A stretch of 64,000 bases of DNA from assembly GCF_027474525.2 (NCBI RefSeq), contig NZ_CP114882.2, positions 682,001 to 746,000 of the forward strand, given 5' to 3'. The notes under the pieces are model-generated. The model had not been told where the DNA came from, did no database searches, and saw nothing but the letters and a program-made list of their open reading frames with translations. Below are positions 45,112 to 54,799 of this stretch, one piece after another. The first letter of the stretch is position 1. Each line of letters opens with the position of its first letter. The position numbers and the translations under genes are program-made. The stretch comes from Flavobacterium lacustre. GTDB lineage: Bacteria > Bacteroidota > Bacteroidia > Flavobacteriales > Flavobacteriaceae.

Positions 45112-46545
45112 ATGAAACATACAAAAGTTAAAGACTTACTAAACAGCACAACGATGCTTCATGAGGTAAATGCAAAAGGATGGGTGAGAACTTTTAGAAA
45201 CAATCAATTTATTGCTTTGAATGATGGTTCGACCATCAACAATATACAATGTGTTGTCGATTTTGAGAACACTCCCGAAGAAACTTTGAAAAGAGTTACG
45301 ACAGGAGCTGCGGTTTCTGTAACGGGAACTTTGGTGGAGAGTAAAGGCGCTGGTCAGAAATATGAAATTCAGGTTTCTAAATTAGAAATTCTGGGAGACT
45401 CTGATGCGGAGAAATTCCCTATGCAACCTAAGAAACACTCGCTTGAATTCTTGCGTGAAAATGCGCATTTGAGAGTTCGTACAAATGCTTTTGGTGCAAT
45501 TATGCGAATTCGTTCAGTATTATCATTTGCCGTGCATCAGTATTTTCAGGAAAAAGGATTTGTGTATGTAAACACGCCAATCATCACCGGATCTGATGCC
45601 GAAGGTGCCGGTGAAATGTTTAAAGTTACCGCTTTGCCATTTGACGGAACGCCAAGAACTGAAGACGGAAAAGTAGATTATAAAAAAGATTTTTTTGGAA
45701 AAGAAACCAACTTAACGGTTTCCGGTCAATTAGAAGGAGAAACTTTTGCGATGGCTTTGGGTCAGATTTATACTTTTGGACCTACGTTTAGAGCAGAAAA
45801 CTCGAATACTTCGCGCCACTTGGCGGAATTTTGGATGATTGAACCCGAAGTGGCTTTCAATGATTTGAATGACAACATGGATTTGGCAGAAGATTTCATT
45901 CAATACGTAATCAAATTTGTATTAGAAAAATGTCCTGAAGATTTGAAGTTCTTAGAAGGACGTTTACTAGAAGAAGAAAAATCAAAACCACAAGCAGACA
46001 GAAGCGAAATGGCTTTGTTAGAAAAATTAAATTTTGTGTTGGAGAATAATTTCAAACGTGTTTCGTATACCGAAGCGATTGAAATTTTGAGAAACTGTAC
46101 GCCAAATAAAAAGAAAAAATTCAGTTATATCATTGACGAATGGGGCGCTGATTTGCAATCTGAGCACGAACGTTACCTAGTTGAAAAACACTTTAAATGT
46201 CCTGTAATTTTGTTTGATTACCCAGCAAACATTAAAGCTTTTTACATGCGTTTGAACGAAGACGGAAAAACAGTTCGCGCCATGGATATCCTTTTCCCGG
46301 GAATTGGAGAAATCGTAGGTGGTTCACAAAGAGAGGAACGCTATGATGTTTTGGTCGAAAAAATGAAAGCCTTAGGAATTCACGAAGAAGAATTATGGTG
46401 GTATCTTGATACTAGAAGATTTGGTTCGGCGGTTCACTCTGGTTTCGGTCTTGGATTCGAAAGATTGGTGTTATTTGTAACGGGTATGACTAATATTCGT
46501 GACGTAATTCCTTTCCCAAGAACGCCTATGAATGCAGAATTTTAA
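45112..46545 (+). CDS. asnS: Asparaginyl-tRNA synthetase
   Basis: A 477-residue class IIb synthetase. An N-terminal OB-fold anticodon-binding domain (about 10-105, [22 protein letters not shown]) is followed by a catalytic domain with motif 2 ([21 protein letters not shown]) and motif 3 ([14 protein letters not shown]). The N-terminal strands and [17 protein letters not shown] fit AsnRS rather than AspRS. Length is normal. Upstream lie a REP-like hairpin and a TATATTTG element. Confidence 0.97.
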   Translation: MKHTKVKDLLNSTTMLHEVNAKGWVRTFRNNQFIALNDGSTINNIQCVVDFENTPEETLKRVTTGAAVSVTGTLVESKGAGQKYEIQVSKLEILGDSDAEKFPMQPKKHSLEFLRENAHLRVRTNAFGAIMRIRSVLSFAVHQYFQEKGFVYVNTPIITGSDAEGAGEMFKVTALPFDGTPRTEDGKVDYKKDFFGKETNLTVSGQLEGETFAMALGQIYTFGPTFRAENSNTSRHLAEFWMIEPEVAFNDLNDNMDLAEDFIQYVIKFVLEKCPEDLKFLEGRLLEEEKSKPQADRSEMALLEKLNFVLENNFKRVSYTEAIEILRNCTPNKKKKFSYIIDEWGADLQSEHERYLVEKHFKCPVILFDYPANIKAFYMRLNEDGKTVRAMDILFPGIGEIVGGSQREERYDVLVEKMKALGIHEEELWWYLDTRRFGSAVHSGFGLGFERLVLFVTGMTNIRDVIPFPRTPMNAEF

Positions 46546-46554
46546 TAAAACAAT

Positions 46555-46578
46555 GTTTAATCGGTTAATCGATTAAAC
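46555..46578 (+). promoter_or_regulatory. Inverted repeat upstream of rpoN
   Basis: GTTTAATCG (46555-46563) and CGATTAAAC (46570-46578) form a perfect 9-bp inverted repeat with a 6-nt spacer, 23 nt before the rpoN ATG. An ACGGTTAAAC sequence follows as a partial third copy. It may be an operator or an mRNA hairpin. Confidence 0.45.
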
Positions 46579-46601
46579 GAATAAACGGTTAAACAATAAA
46601 A

Positions 46602-48068
46602 ATGCTAAAGCAATTCCTAAATCTAAAATTGTCCCAAAAATTATCTCCTCAACAAATCCAGTTGATGAAGTTAATTCAATTGCCTACGCAAGCTTTCGAA
46701 CAACGTTTATTAGAAGAAATGAACGAAAATCCAGCTCTTGAAGCCGGAAAAGAAGAAGAGGAATACGAAAAAGACGAGTTCGAAAACGAAGATTATGATG
46801 ATTATGATGATGCGGAATCAGAAAGAATCGATGCCGAAGACATTAACATAGACGAATACTTAAGCAACGACGATACTCCGGATTATAAAACGCAAGCCAA
46901 TAATTACAGTGATGATGACGAAGAACGCGAAACACCTTTTGCAGCTCCAATTAGTTTTCATCAGGATTTAATAAATCAGCTGAATACTTTTATCTTGAGT
47001 GAAGAAGACCGTGAAATTGCAGAATTTCTGGTAGGAAGCATTGACGATATGGGCTACATTCGCAGAAGCGTACCCGATATGGTGGATGACATGGCGTTTA
47101 CACAAGGAATTTATACCGATGAAAAAACAGTAGAAAGAATGTTACAAGTCATTCATGAACTGGAACCATCAGGAGTTGGTGCACGCGATTTACAGGAATG
47201 TTTATTGTTGCAATTAAAGCATAAAACACCAACGGAATATGTGGAATTAGCCACTGATATTATCGAAAATCAGTTTGACGCTTTCACCAAAAAACATTAC
47301 GACAAGCTTTTACAGAAATACAATGTTTCGAATGAGCAACTTAAAAAAGCCGTTAATGAAATCGAAAAACTGAATCCAAAACCAGGAGGTTCTTTCACCG
47401 GAAACAATAAAGTAACCGAAAATGTGGTTCCTGATTTTGCCATTAGAATTGTAGACGGTGAACTGGAATTAACCTTAAACGGTAGAAATGCACCTTCCCT
47501 ACACGTCTCTAAAGACTATCAGGAAATGATGCAAACCTATAAAGATTCCCGTGATAAATCTGCTGCACAAAAAGATGCGGTGCAGTTTATCAAGCAAAAA
47601 CTGGATTCGGCTAAATGGTTTATTGATGCCATTCGTCAACGTCAGGAAACGCTTTTTGTAACCATGAATGCCATTATGCATTATCAGGAGGAATATTTTC
47701 TGGAAGGTGACGAAACCAAATTGAAACCGATGATTCTGAAGGACATTGCCGATATGGTTGGTCTTGATATTTCAACGATTTCTCGTGTAGCCAACAGTAA
47801 ATATGTAGAAACACCTTATGGCACGAAATTGATTAAAGAATTTTTCTCGGAAGCCATGAAAAATGACCAAGGTGAAGATGTTTCAACATTAGAAATCAAG
47901 AAAATTCTAAAAAACACCATCGAGGAAGAAGACAAACACAAACCACTTCCAGACGATCAATTAGCTGAAATTCTTAAAGAAAAAGGCTATCCGATTGCGA
48001 GAAGAACCATTGCAAAATATAGAGAACAACTCGATATTCCGGTAGCGAGAATGAGAAAGAAAATGTAA
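46602..48068 (+). CDS. rpoN: RNA polymerase sigma-54 factor
   Basis: A 488-residue sigma-54. Region I is Gln/Leu-rich (LSQKLSPQQIQLMKLIQLP..LLEEMNENPALE), and region II is an unusually acidic linker (about 50-115, rich in Asp/Glu/Tyr). Region III follows with the core-binding and DNA-binding parts, ending in the RpoN box ARRTIAKYREQ. It needs AAA+ activators, and none is in the window. An inverted repeat lies between asnS and this gene, 23 nt before the start. Confidence 0.97.
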   Translation: MLKQFLNLKLSQKLSPQQIQLMKLIQLPTQAFEQRLLEEMNENPALEAGKEEEEYEKDEFENEDYDDYDDAESERIDAEDINIDEYLSNDDTPDYKTQANNYSDDDEERETPFAAPISFHQDLINQLNTFILSEEDREIAEFLVGSIDDMGYIRRSVPDMVDDMAFTQGIYTDEKTVERMLQVIHELEPSGVGARDLQECLLLQLKHKTPTEYVELATDIIENQFDAFTKKHYDKLLQKYNVSNEQLKKAVNEIEKLNPKPGGSFTGNNKVTENVVPDFAIRIVDGELELTLNGRNAPSLHVSKDYQEMMQTYKDSRDKSAAQKDAVQFIKQKLDSAKWFIDAIRQRQETLFVTMNAIMHYQEEYFLEGDETKLKPMILKDIADMVGLDISTISRVANSKYVETPYGTKLIKEFFSEAMKNDQGEDVSTLEIKKILKNTIEEEDKHKPLPDDQLAEILKEKGYPIARRTIAKYREQLDIPVARMRKKM

Positions 48069-48086
48069 ATCGGAATTTTTAAATAT

Positions 48087-48127
48087 AAAAAAGGGGAAAT
48101 TTGTTTTGAAACAGATTTCCCCTTTTT
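48087..48127. terminator. Bidirectional terminator between rpoN and tdk
   Basis: AAAAAAGGGGAAAT pairs with ATTTCCCCTTTTT over a 14-nt loop. A-run and T-run flanks let it serve both converging genes. Confidence 0.9.
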
Positions 48128-48138
48128 ATGTAAACATA

Positions 48139-48732
48139 TTATTTTTCGTCCTGATCTTTCCGCATCGCATGATAATAAGCAGCACGACTCAAGGGTTCAT
48201 ATTCTTCGGTTTCACCGAGCATGACAAGTTTGTCATTATCCGTTTTACGAAAACTGTAATTAGCCAGATTTCCGGTGCGCGTACATACGGCGTGGACTTT
48301 GGTAACATATTCGGCAGTAGCCATTAGCGCTGGCATGGGTCCAAAAGGGTTTCCCTTAAAATCCATGTCCAATCCGGCCACAATTACCCGGATTCCTTGA
48401 TTAGCCAAATCGTTGCAAACTCGAACTATTTCATCATCAAAAAACTGCGCTTCGTCAATTCCGACCACATCACAACCTTGCGCCAAAATAGCGATATTGG
48501 CAGCAGCAGGAACTGGCGTAGAACGTATTTCGTTGGCGTCATGTGAAATTACCATTTCGTCATGATAACGCGTATCAATAGCAGGTTTGAAAATTTCTAC
48601 TTTCTGTTTGGCAAATTGCGCTCTTTTTAGTCGGCGGATGAGTTCTTCCGTTTTGCCCGAAAACATCGAACCGCAAATAACTTCGATCCAACCAAATTGT
48701 TCTTTATGATTTACTGTATTTTCGAGAAACAT
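48139..48732 (-). CDS. tdk: Thymidine kinase (type II)
   Basis: A 197-residue salvage kinase that makes dTMP from thymidine. The P-loop is [15 protein letters not shown], the Mg-binding Asp is in [11 protein letters not shown], and the lasso segment is [18 protein letters not shown]. In most type II kinases four Cys bind a structural zinc; here only the first is visible (VCTRT), and later positions read [11 protein letters not shown] without Cys. The nucleotide site is intact, so activity is expected. Single leftward gene. Confidence 0.95.
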   Translation of the reverse strand: MFLENTVNHKEQFGWIEVICGSMFSGKTEELIRRLKRAQFAKQKVEIFKPAIDTRYHDEMVISHDANEIRSTPVPAAANIAILAQGCDVVGIDEAQFFDDEIVRVCNDLANQGIRVIVAGLDMDFKGNPFGPMPALMATAEYVTKVHAVCTRTGNLANYSFRKTDNDKLVMLGETEEYEPLSRAAYYHAMRKDQDEK

Positions 48733-48930
48733 TTTTGTATTTTTCTAACTTAAAAAATGAATAGTTTTTATTACTTTGTAACAGTAATAATCAAACATAA
48801 AAATTAATACTTTTACGTGTTTTCAAAAGTAGAAAATTTTTGCTTAAGGTTCCTTCTTCCTTTGGTTAAATAAAAACAAAGAAGATGATTATTACGAAAT
48901 ATACAGCCTACTCACTATAATTTAAAAGAT

Positions 48931-49902
48931 ATGAAGAAACGATTGGAAGCCGATTTAATCAGCATTGCACACCGAATTTTACAGTTAAAAAACAAGTCTG
49001 ACATCAATCAACTCTATCTTGAAACACAAAAATTATACGAAAAATTAGCCGTTTTACGATTTGTTGATGCAGAATTTGGCGATACAAAGCCTACTATTGG
49101 TCAAGCCGAAATAGAAAAACAAATTGAGGAAGCTTTTGATAAAAAAGAAGTACCACAACCGGAACCTGTAATTGTTGAAGAAGCAAAAACAGAAACAACT
49201 GCCGAAACTCCTCTGGAAACAGCACCCGAAAACGACAGTCTTTTTGAGGTGGATGATGCCGAAATCGAAGAAGAAATTATTTCTGAAAATATTGAAATTC
49301 CTGTAGAAAAAGTTGAAAACACAGTTAAAGAAGAAGAGACCATAACGCCGGAAGAAACTCCTTTCATTCCTGCTTTCGAATTATCTGAAGAAATTGAAGA
49401 AGAGATTGAAGAAACAATTGAAGAAGAAATTCCAACTGTAACCGAAGAAACAGAAGCGCCAAAGAAAACAGAAGTCGTTCAAATTTCTTTCGAGGATTTG
49501 TTAGGCGGAAATTACAGTGAGGCTCAATTCGTAAAAGTGCATCCGCTTGAAAACATTCCGACAGCAATTGCCATTGATTTTGAAGAAAAAGAATTGGATT
49601 TAATTCCGACTCCTGAACCAATAATTCCTGAGGTAGCTGAACAAAAAAATATTCCGTTAAACGAAAAACTAACCAAAGGAATCAATATTGATTTAAACGA
49701 TAGAATTGCCTTTACCAAACAGCTTTTTGGGAATAGCAGCGAAGACTACAATCGTGTTTTAAATCAATTAATCACGTTTGACACCTACAAAGAAACCAAA
49801 GAATTTATTGATGACATGGTGAAACCGGACTACAATAACTGGGAAGGAAAAGAAGAATATGCACATCGTTTTATGGAAATCATAGAGAAAAAATTCTTGT
49901 AA
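48931..49902 (+). CDS. Acidic protein of unknown function
   Basis: A 323-residue soluble protein that I cannot assign. Residues 1-75 are helical and likely coiled (MKKRLEADLISIAHRILQL..LYLETQKLYEKLAVLRFVD). Residues 76-215 are low-complexity and strongly acidic (repeated EEE, EEIEETIEEEIP, with Thr/Pro), probably disordered. Residues 220-323 form a more ordered helical end (LTKGINIDLNDRIAFTKQLFG..FIDDMVKPDYNNWEGKEEYAHRFMEIIEKKF). It lies 55 nt before rsmI. The conserved ends and biased middle suggest a scaffold or linker rather than an enzyme. Confidence 0.8.
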   Translation: MKKRLEADLISIAHRILQLKNKSDINQLYLETQKLYEKLAVLRFVDAEFGDTKPTIGQAEIEKQIEEAFDKKEVPQPEPVIVEEAKTETTAETPLETAPENDSLFEVDDAEIEEEIISENIEIPVEKVENTVKEEETITPEETPFIPAFELSEEIEEEIEETIEEEIPTVTEETEAPKKTEVVQISFEDLLGGNYSEAQFVKVHPLENIPTAIAIDFEEKELDLIPTPEPIIPEVAEQKNIPLNEKLTKGINIDLNDRIAFTKQLFGNSSEDYNRVLNQLITFDTYKETKEFIDDMVKPDYNNWEGKEEYAHRFMEIIEKKFL

Positions 49903-49957
49903 TTCCGTTTTAATTTTACCGATTTCCAATTAAAAAAAAACTTGAATACCGATAGTT

Positions 49958-50671
49958 ATGTCAAAATTATATATCGTTCCTACGCCTATTGGCAATCTTG
50001 AAGACATGACTTTTCGTGCCATTCGCATTCTTAAAGAAGCCGATTTGATTCTGGCAGAAGACACGCGAACCAGCGGAAAATTGCTGAAACATTTTGAAAT
50101 TGGCACACACATGCACAGCCATCACATGCATAACGAGCACAAAACCGTAGAACATTTGATTTCAAGACTTAAAGCGGGAGAAAACATCGCTTTAATTTCG
50201 GATGCAGGAACGCCGGCTATTTCCGATCCTGGATTTTTAATCACACGCGCTTGCATCGAAAACGGAATTGAAGTTGAATGTTTGCCGGGCGCAACTGCTT
50301 TTGTTCCTGCTCTGGTAAACAGCGGATTGCCGAATGACAAATTTATTTTTGAAGGATTTTTGCCTGATAAAAAAGGAAAGCAAACCCGTTATTTAGCACT
50401 GGCCGAAGAAACGCGCACCATGATTTTATATGTTTCTCCTCATAAATTAGTAAAAACCTTAACTGAATTTATCACTTATTTTGGTGAAGACAGACCTATT
50501 TGTGTATCGAGAGAATTATCAAAACTTCACGAAGAAAATGTCCGCGGAACAGTTCGGGAAGTATTAACACATTTCGAAAAAACAGCTCCAAGAGGCGAAA
50601 TTGTAGTTGTTGTTGGCGGAAAAGTAACCGTCAAAGAACCCAAAAAATCTAAATTTTCATCAGAAGAATAA
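49958..50671 (+). CDS. rsmI: 16S rRNA (cytidine-1402-2'-O)-methyltransferase
   Basis: A 237-residue SAM-dependent tetrapyrrole-methylase-fold enzyme that methylates the 2'-OH of C1402 in 16S rRNA. Landmarks are LYIVPTPIGNLEDMTFRAIRIL, AEDTRTSGKLL, LISDAGTPAISDPGF and LPGATAFVPALVNSGLP. It lacks the extra C-terminal domain of longer RsmI proteins and ends in a basic-to-acidic tail (KEPKKSKFSSEE). It heads a close group with the HopJ-family gene and recJ (gaps of 14 and 25 nt). Confidence 0.96.
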   Translation: MSKLYIVPTPIGNLEDMTFRAIRILKEADLILAEDTRTSGKLLKHFEIGTHMHSHHMHNEHKTVEHLISRLKAGENIALISDAGTPAISDPGFLITRACIENGIEVECLPGATAFVPALVNSGLPNDKFIFEGFLPDKKGKQTRYLALAEETRTMILYVSPHKLVKTLTEFITYFGEDRPICVSRELSKLHEENVRGTVREVLTHFEKTAPRGEIVVVVGGKVTVKEPKKSKFSSEE

Positions 50672-50685
50672 CTTATAAATAAAAC

Positions 50686-51030
50686 ATGACTTTAGAATCT
50701 TTTTTAGAAAAATTAAAACAAACACCAGAAGCCATTACTTTTACAGAAACCATTGCTGTAATTGAAGAAAATTACACCTTCACTCCAACCACTTTTCAAA
50801 ACGGATTACAATTCAATTCAGCCGGCGAAAATTCAGGTTCGTGCAAATTATTTGCTTTTGCACAATTACAAAACTTATCGGAAACCGCAACATTAGCCTG
50901 TTTTGGAGCTTATTATTTTGATGAAGTTTTAGGCGATCCGGCAGGAACAAATCACCAAAATATTCGTAATTTCATAAAAACAGGTTGGAACGGAATTCAA
51001 TTTGAAGGTGAAGCTTTAGCATTGAAATAA
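50686..51030 (+). CDS. HopJ family protein
   Basis: A 114-residue soluble protein of the HopJ family (PF08888): LESFLEKLKQTPEAITFTET, IEENYTFTPTTFQNGLQFNSAGENSGSCKLFAFA and LACFGAYYFDEVLGDPAGTNHQNIRNFI. The family is named from a Pseudomonas type III effector, but members are common in non-pathogens without type III secretion and no secretion signal is visible, so a housekeeping role is more likely. Sits between rsmI and recJ. Confidence 0.9.
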   Translation: MTLESFLEKLKQTPEAITFTETIAVIEENYTFTPTTFQNGLQFNSAGENSGSCKLFAFAQLQNLSETATLACFGAYYFDEVLGDPAGTNHQNIRNFIKTGWNGIQFEGEALALK

Positions 51031-51055
51031 AAACAATTTAAAATTCTAAACTAAT

Positions 51056-52753
51056 ATGCGTTGGACTATCAAACCAAAACCTTCCAAGGACAAGGTACAA
51101 CAATTGGCACAAGCCTTGAATGTGGAAGATTTTGTGGCAACCTTATTAGTACAACGCGGTATAGAAACTTTCGAAGAAGCCAAACATTTTTTTCGTCCCA
51201 CTTTAAACGATTTACACGATCCGTATCTGATGAAAGATATGGAAAAAGCAGTTGAACGAATAGAAAACGCGATTGCAAATCAGGAAAATATTCTTGTTTT
51301 TGGTGATTATGATGTTGACGGAACAACAGCCGTTTCGCTGGTTTCTTCCTATCTAAAAAGTTATTATCCCAATGTTGCAACGTATATTCCGGATCGTTAT
51401 GATGAAGGTTACGGCATTTCTTTCAAAGGAATTGACTTTGCCGATGACAATGAATTTTCATTAATTATTGCGTTAGATTGCGGCATAAAATCTATTGATC
51501 ATGTGGCTTACGCCAAAGAACGAAATATCGACTTCATTATTTGTGACCACCACAGACCGGGGGCATTTTTACCCGAAGCTATTGCCGTTCTCGATCCAAA
51601 AAGAGACGATTGTAACTATCCTTACGATGAATTATGCGGTTGTGGAATTGGCTTTAAGTTAATTCAGGCATTAGGCAAAAACAGAAACCAAACTATTGAT
51701 GATTTAATTCTGTATTTAGATTTGGTTGCTGCCGCAATTGCTGCAGATATTGTTCCGATGACGGGTGAAAATCGAGTTTTGGCTTATTTTGGATTACAAG
51801 TTATCAATGCAGAACCAAGACCCGGAATTAAAGCCTTATTTCATCAATTAAAAAAACAAACTTTAGATATCACCGATGTAGTTTTCATCATCGCACCCAG
51901 AATAAATGCCGCCGGACGTATTAAACACGGAAATCATGCGGTTGAATTATTAACCGAATTCAATTTTGAACAAGCCCAACAATTCGCTTCAGAAATTGAG
52001 GCGTATAACACCGAACGAAAGGATTTAGACAAATTAATCACTAAAGAAGCGCTGCTGCAAATTGAGAAAAACAAAGAAAAAGAGCGCTTCACCACAGTCG
52101 TTTTTCAAGAAGATTGGCACAAAGGAGTAATTGGAATTGTAGCTTCAAGATTGATAGAAACCTATTATCGTCCGACCTTAGTTTTTACCAAAAGTGGCGA
52201 TAAATATGCCGCTTCGGCTCGTTCTGTAAAAGGTTTTGATGTCTACAATGCACTCGAAGCCTGCTCGGAACATTTAGAGCAATTTGGCGGACACATGTAT
52301 GCAGCCGGAATGACGCTGAAAGAGGAAAACTACGATAACTTTAAAAAGGCTTTCGAAAAAGTGGTTCAAGAAACCATTCATCCCGATTTATTAATCCGGG
52401 AAATCACCGTGGATTCTGAAATAGATTTTGTAAATATTACACGTAAACTTTCTCGAATTCTAAAACAATTTGAACCTTTTGGACCTCAAAATATGACACC
52501 TGTTTTCTTAACCAAAAACGTAAAAGACACCGGTTACGGAAAACCAATGGGACAGGACGACGAGCATTTAAGACTTTTTGTAAAACAAAATAATTCCGAG
52601 GGTATTGCCGCAATTGGCTTTGGCTTAGGAAACAAACTTGATTTAACCACTCATCAAAAACAGTTTCAAACCGTATATTGCATCGATGAAAATGAGTGGA
52701 ACGGAAAAATAAGTTTACAATTACGATTGAAAGATATTAAAATTGACTCCTGA
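51056..52753 (+). CDS. recJ: Single-stranded-DNA-specific exonuclease RecJ
   Basis: A 565-residue 5'-3' ssDNA exonuclease for recombination and mismatch repair. DHH-domain motifs are FGDYDVDGTTAVSL, ALDCGIKS and CDHHRPGAF; the DHHA1 part shows ARSVKGFDVYNALEAC and EQFGGHMYAAGMTL; a C-terminal OB domain follows (VDSEIDFVNITRKLSRIL). Length is normal. The next gene starts 4 nt downstream, so they may share a transcript. Confidence 0.97.
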   Translation: MRWTIKPKPSKDKVQQLAQALNVEDFVATLLVQRGIETFEEAKHFFRPTLNDLHDPYLMKDMEKAVERIENAIANQENILVFGDYDVDGTTAVSLVSSYLKSYYPNVATYIPDRYDEGYGISFKGIDFADDNEFSLIIALDCGIKSIDHVAYAKERNIDFIICDHHRPGAFLPEAIAVLDPKRDDCNYPYDELCGCGIGFKLIQALGKNRNQTIDDLILYLDLVAAAIAADIVPMTGENRVLAYFGLQVINAEPRPGIKALFHQLKKQTLDITDVVFIIAPRINAAGRIKHGNHAVELLTEFNFEQAQQFASEIEAYNTERKDLDKLITKEALLQIEKNKEKERFTTVVFQEDWHKGVIGIVASRLIETYYRPTLVFTKSGDKYAASARSVKGFDVYNALEACSEHLEQFGGHMYAAGMTLKEENYDNFKKAFEKVVQETIHPDLLIREITVDSEIDFVNITRKLSRILKQFEPFGPQNMTPVFLTKNVKDTGYGKPMGQDDEHLRLFVKQNNSEGIAAIGFGLGNKLDLTTHQKQFQTVYCIDENEWNGKISLQLRLKDIKIDS

Positions 52754-52757
52754 TTTC

Positions 52758-54023
52758 ATGAAAAAAAATGATCCATACGCAGCCTTGCGTTATAAAGAAT
52801 TCAATATATTTTTACTGTTGCGATTTGCGATGGTTTTTGCCTGGTCAATGCAATTTATCATCATTGAATGGCAAGTTTACAGTTTAACCAAAAATCCGCT
52901 TTCATTAGGAATCATAGGTTTAATGGAAGTTATTCCTGCTATTTCTATGGCTTTATTTGCGGGCCATATTGTTGATCAAAAAGAAAAAAAAGGACTGCTT
53001 TTTAAATGTATTTTAGGATTTTCAGTCATTAGTTTTGGTTTGTTTTTATTGACATGGCCACCCGTTGTAAGCGATGTTTCTACCCAAACTATTTTGTATT
53101 CCATCTATTTTCTGGTGTTTTTGGGTGGTTTGGTCAGAGCTTTTTTGGGACCTACTATTTTCTCTCTTTTAGCATTAATTGTTCCCAAAAAAGAATACGC
53201 TAATGCCGCCACATGGAGTAGTTCTGTTTGGCAAATCAGTTCCGTTTTAGGCCCTGCTGTGGCTGGTTTTTCTATCACTTGGATTGGTGTTCATTGGTCA
53301 ATGTGTTTCGTTTTGGCCTGCTCCATTTTTGCCTTAATTGCTTTGTCTCAAATTGCAACCAAACCTATTTTGAATCCAAAAATTGGAGAACCGATTATGG
53401 ACAGTTTGAAAGAAGGGGTAAAATTTGTTTTCAATAATAAAACCATTTTAGGAGCTTTATCACTAGATATGATTGCAGTACTTTTTGGTGGAGCTGTAGC
53501 ATTATTACCCGTATTTGCACAAGATATTTTAAAAGTGGGCCCCGAAGGATTTGGTGTTTTAAGAGCTGCCCCGGCAGTTGGTTCTTTTTTAATTCTTATA
53601 GTTTCTGCTTATATTCCATTTAATAAAAATGCGGGAATGAAACTTTTATCCGCCATTTTTGCCTTCGGCATTTGCATTATTGTCTTTGGACTTTCCTCTG
53701 TTTTTTGGTTATCGGTTGCGGCTTTATTTTTAAGTGGCATATTTGACGGCATTTCTGTAGTGATTCGTCAAACTATTTTACAACTCAAAACTCCCGATCA
53801 CATGCGAGGCAGAGTTTCTGCAGTAAACTCAATATTTGTAGGTTCTTCAAATGAATTGGGTGCTTTTGAAAGTGGATTAACAGCCAAGCTGATGGGAACA
53901 GTTACTGCAGTAGTTTTTGGCGGAAGCATGACCCTTTTGACGGTATTTATTACTGGAGTCGTTTCTCCTACCTTCAGAAAATTAGATTTGCAAAAGGATA
54001 TAGAAGAACATCAAAAAGGATAA
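52758..54023 (+). CDS. MFS transporter (MFS_3 / EntS-like)
   Basis: A 421-residue inner-membrane transporter with 12 predicted helices. The early segment FNIFLLLRFAMVFAWSMQFIIIEWQVYSLTKNP and the loop GHIVDQKEKKGLLFK are typical of the MFS_3 group, which includes siderophore and drug exporters; the late loop DHMRGRVSAVNSIFVGSSNELGAFESG is conserved. Substrate unknown. The in-frame TTG at 52743 overlaps recJ; the ATG at 52758 is preferred. Its stop is directly next to the lpxH stop. Confidence 0.9.
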   Translation: MKKNDPYAALRYKEFNIFLLLRFAMVFAWSMQFIIIEWQVYSLTKNPLSLGIIGLMEVIPAISMALFAGHIVDQKEKKGLLFKCILGFSVISFGLFLLTWPPVVSDVSTQTILYSIYFLVFLGGLVRAFLGPTIFSLLALIVPKKEYANAATWSSSVWQISSVLGPAVAGFSITWIGVHWSMCFVLACSIFALIALSQIATKPILNPKIGEPIMDSLKEGVKFVFNNKTILGALSLDMIAVLFGGAVALLPVFAQDILKVGPEGFGVLRAAPAVGSFLILIVSAYIPFNKNAGMKLLSAIFAFGICIIVFGLSSVFWLSVAALFLSGIFDGISVVIRQTILQLKTPDHMRGRVSAVNSIFVGSSNELGAFESGLTAKLMGTVTAVVFGGSMTLLTVFITGVVSPTFRKLDLQKDIEEHQKG

Positions 54024-54776
54024 TTAATACTTTTTAATCTCAAAAGTTTCACCATCAAAAACACCATACGTAAAATAGGTAATCCAGTCGCCCAGATTCA
54101 CATACTCAGCGTTTTCGCCAATAGTTACTTTCATAGGTAAATGACGGTGTCCGAAAATAAGGTAATTATAATGTTTAGTTTCTAATTTTCTTTTGGAATA
54201 GAGAATCAGCCATTCGTTATCTTCGCCGAGGAATTTTACATCTTCATCACCGGAAATCAATTTATTTTTAACCGAGAGATATTGTGCCAAACCAACTCCA
54301 ATATCAGGATGAAGCCATCTGAAAAGCCATTTTGAAAACGGATTTGTAAACACTTTTTTCATTCGTTTATAGCCCATATCACCCGGTCCTTTTCCGTCTC
54401 CGTGACCAATAAGAAAAGTTTTATCTCCAAAAGTAAATTCCTGATTATCATGAAAAACGGGAATATTTAATTCTTTTTGAAAATAATCATGCATCCATAA
54501 ATCATGGTTTCCAACGAAAAAATAAATCGGAATACCACTATCACGAATTTCTGCCAGTTTACCTAAAACACGGATAAACCCTTTGGGAACAACCGTTTTA
54601 TATTCGAACCAAAAATCAAATAAATCACCTAATAAAAAAATAGCTTCCGCATCTGCTTTTACTTCGTCGAGCCAAGCCACGAATTTTTGTTCTCTAGGAA
54701 AACTCAATTCAGGTGTTGGCGCACCAAAATGTTGGTCGGAAGCGAAATATATTTTTTTGTTATTGGATAATTGCAT
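54024..54776 (-). CDS. lpxH: UDP-2,3-diacylglucosamine diphosphatase
   Basis: A 250-residue calcineurin-like phosphoesterase of lipid A synthesis. The metal-site motifs appear in order: FASDQHFGAP, LLGDLFDFW, FVGNHDLW, LIGHGDGKG and FGHRHLP. QHF in place of DxH at the first motif keeps the His. It acts at the inner face of the inner membrane on UDP-diacyl-glucosamine. queD lies 23 nt upstream on the same strand. The gene meets the MFS gene tail to tail with no gap. Confidence 0.93.
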   Translation of the reverse strand: MQLSNNKKIYFASDQHFGAPTPELSFPREQKFVAWLDEVKADAEAIFLLGDLFDFWFEYKTVVPKGFIRVLGKLAEIRDSGIPIYFFVGNHDLWMHDYFQKELNIPVFHDNQEFTFGDKTFLIGHGDGKGPGDMGYKRMKKVFTNPFSKWLFRWLHPDIGVGLAQYLSVKNKLISGDEDVKFLGEDNEWLILYSKRKLETKHYNYLIFGHRHLPMKVTIGENAEYVNLGDWITYFTYGVFDGETFEIKKY

Positions 54777-54799
54777 GAAGCTAAAGTATGAATTTTGGA

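Noticed and set aside
50686..51030. Type III effector (HopJ)
   Set aside because: The family name is historical. No secretion apparatus or signal is present and the gene lies between rsmI and recJ.
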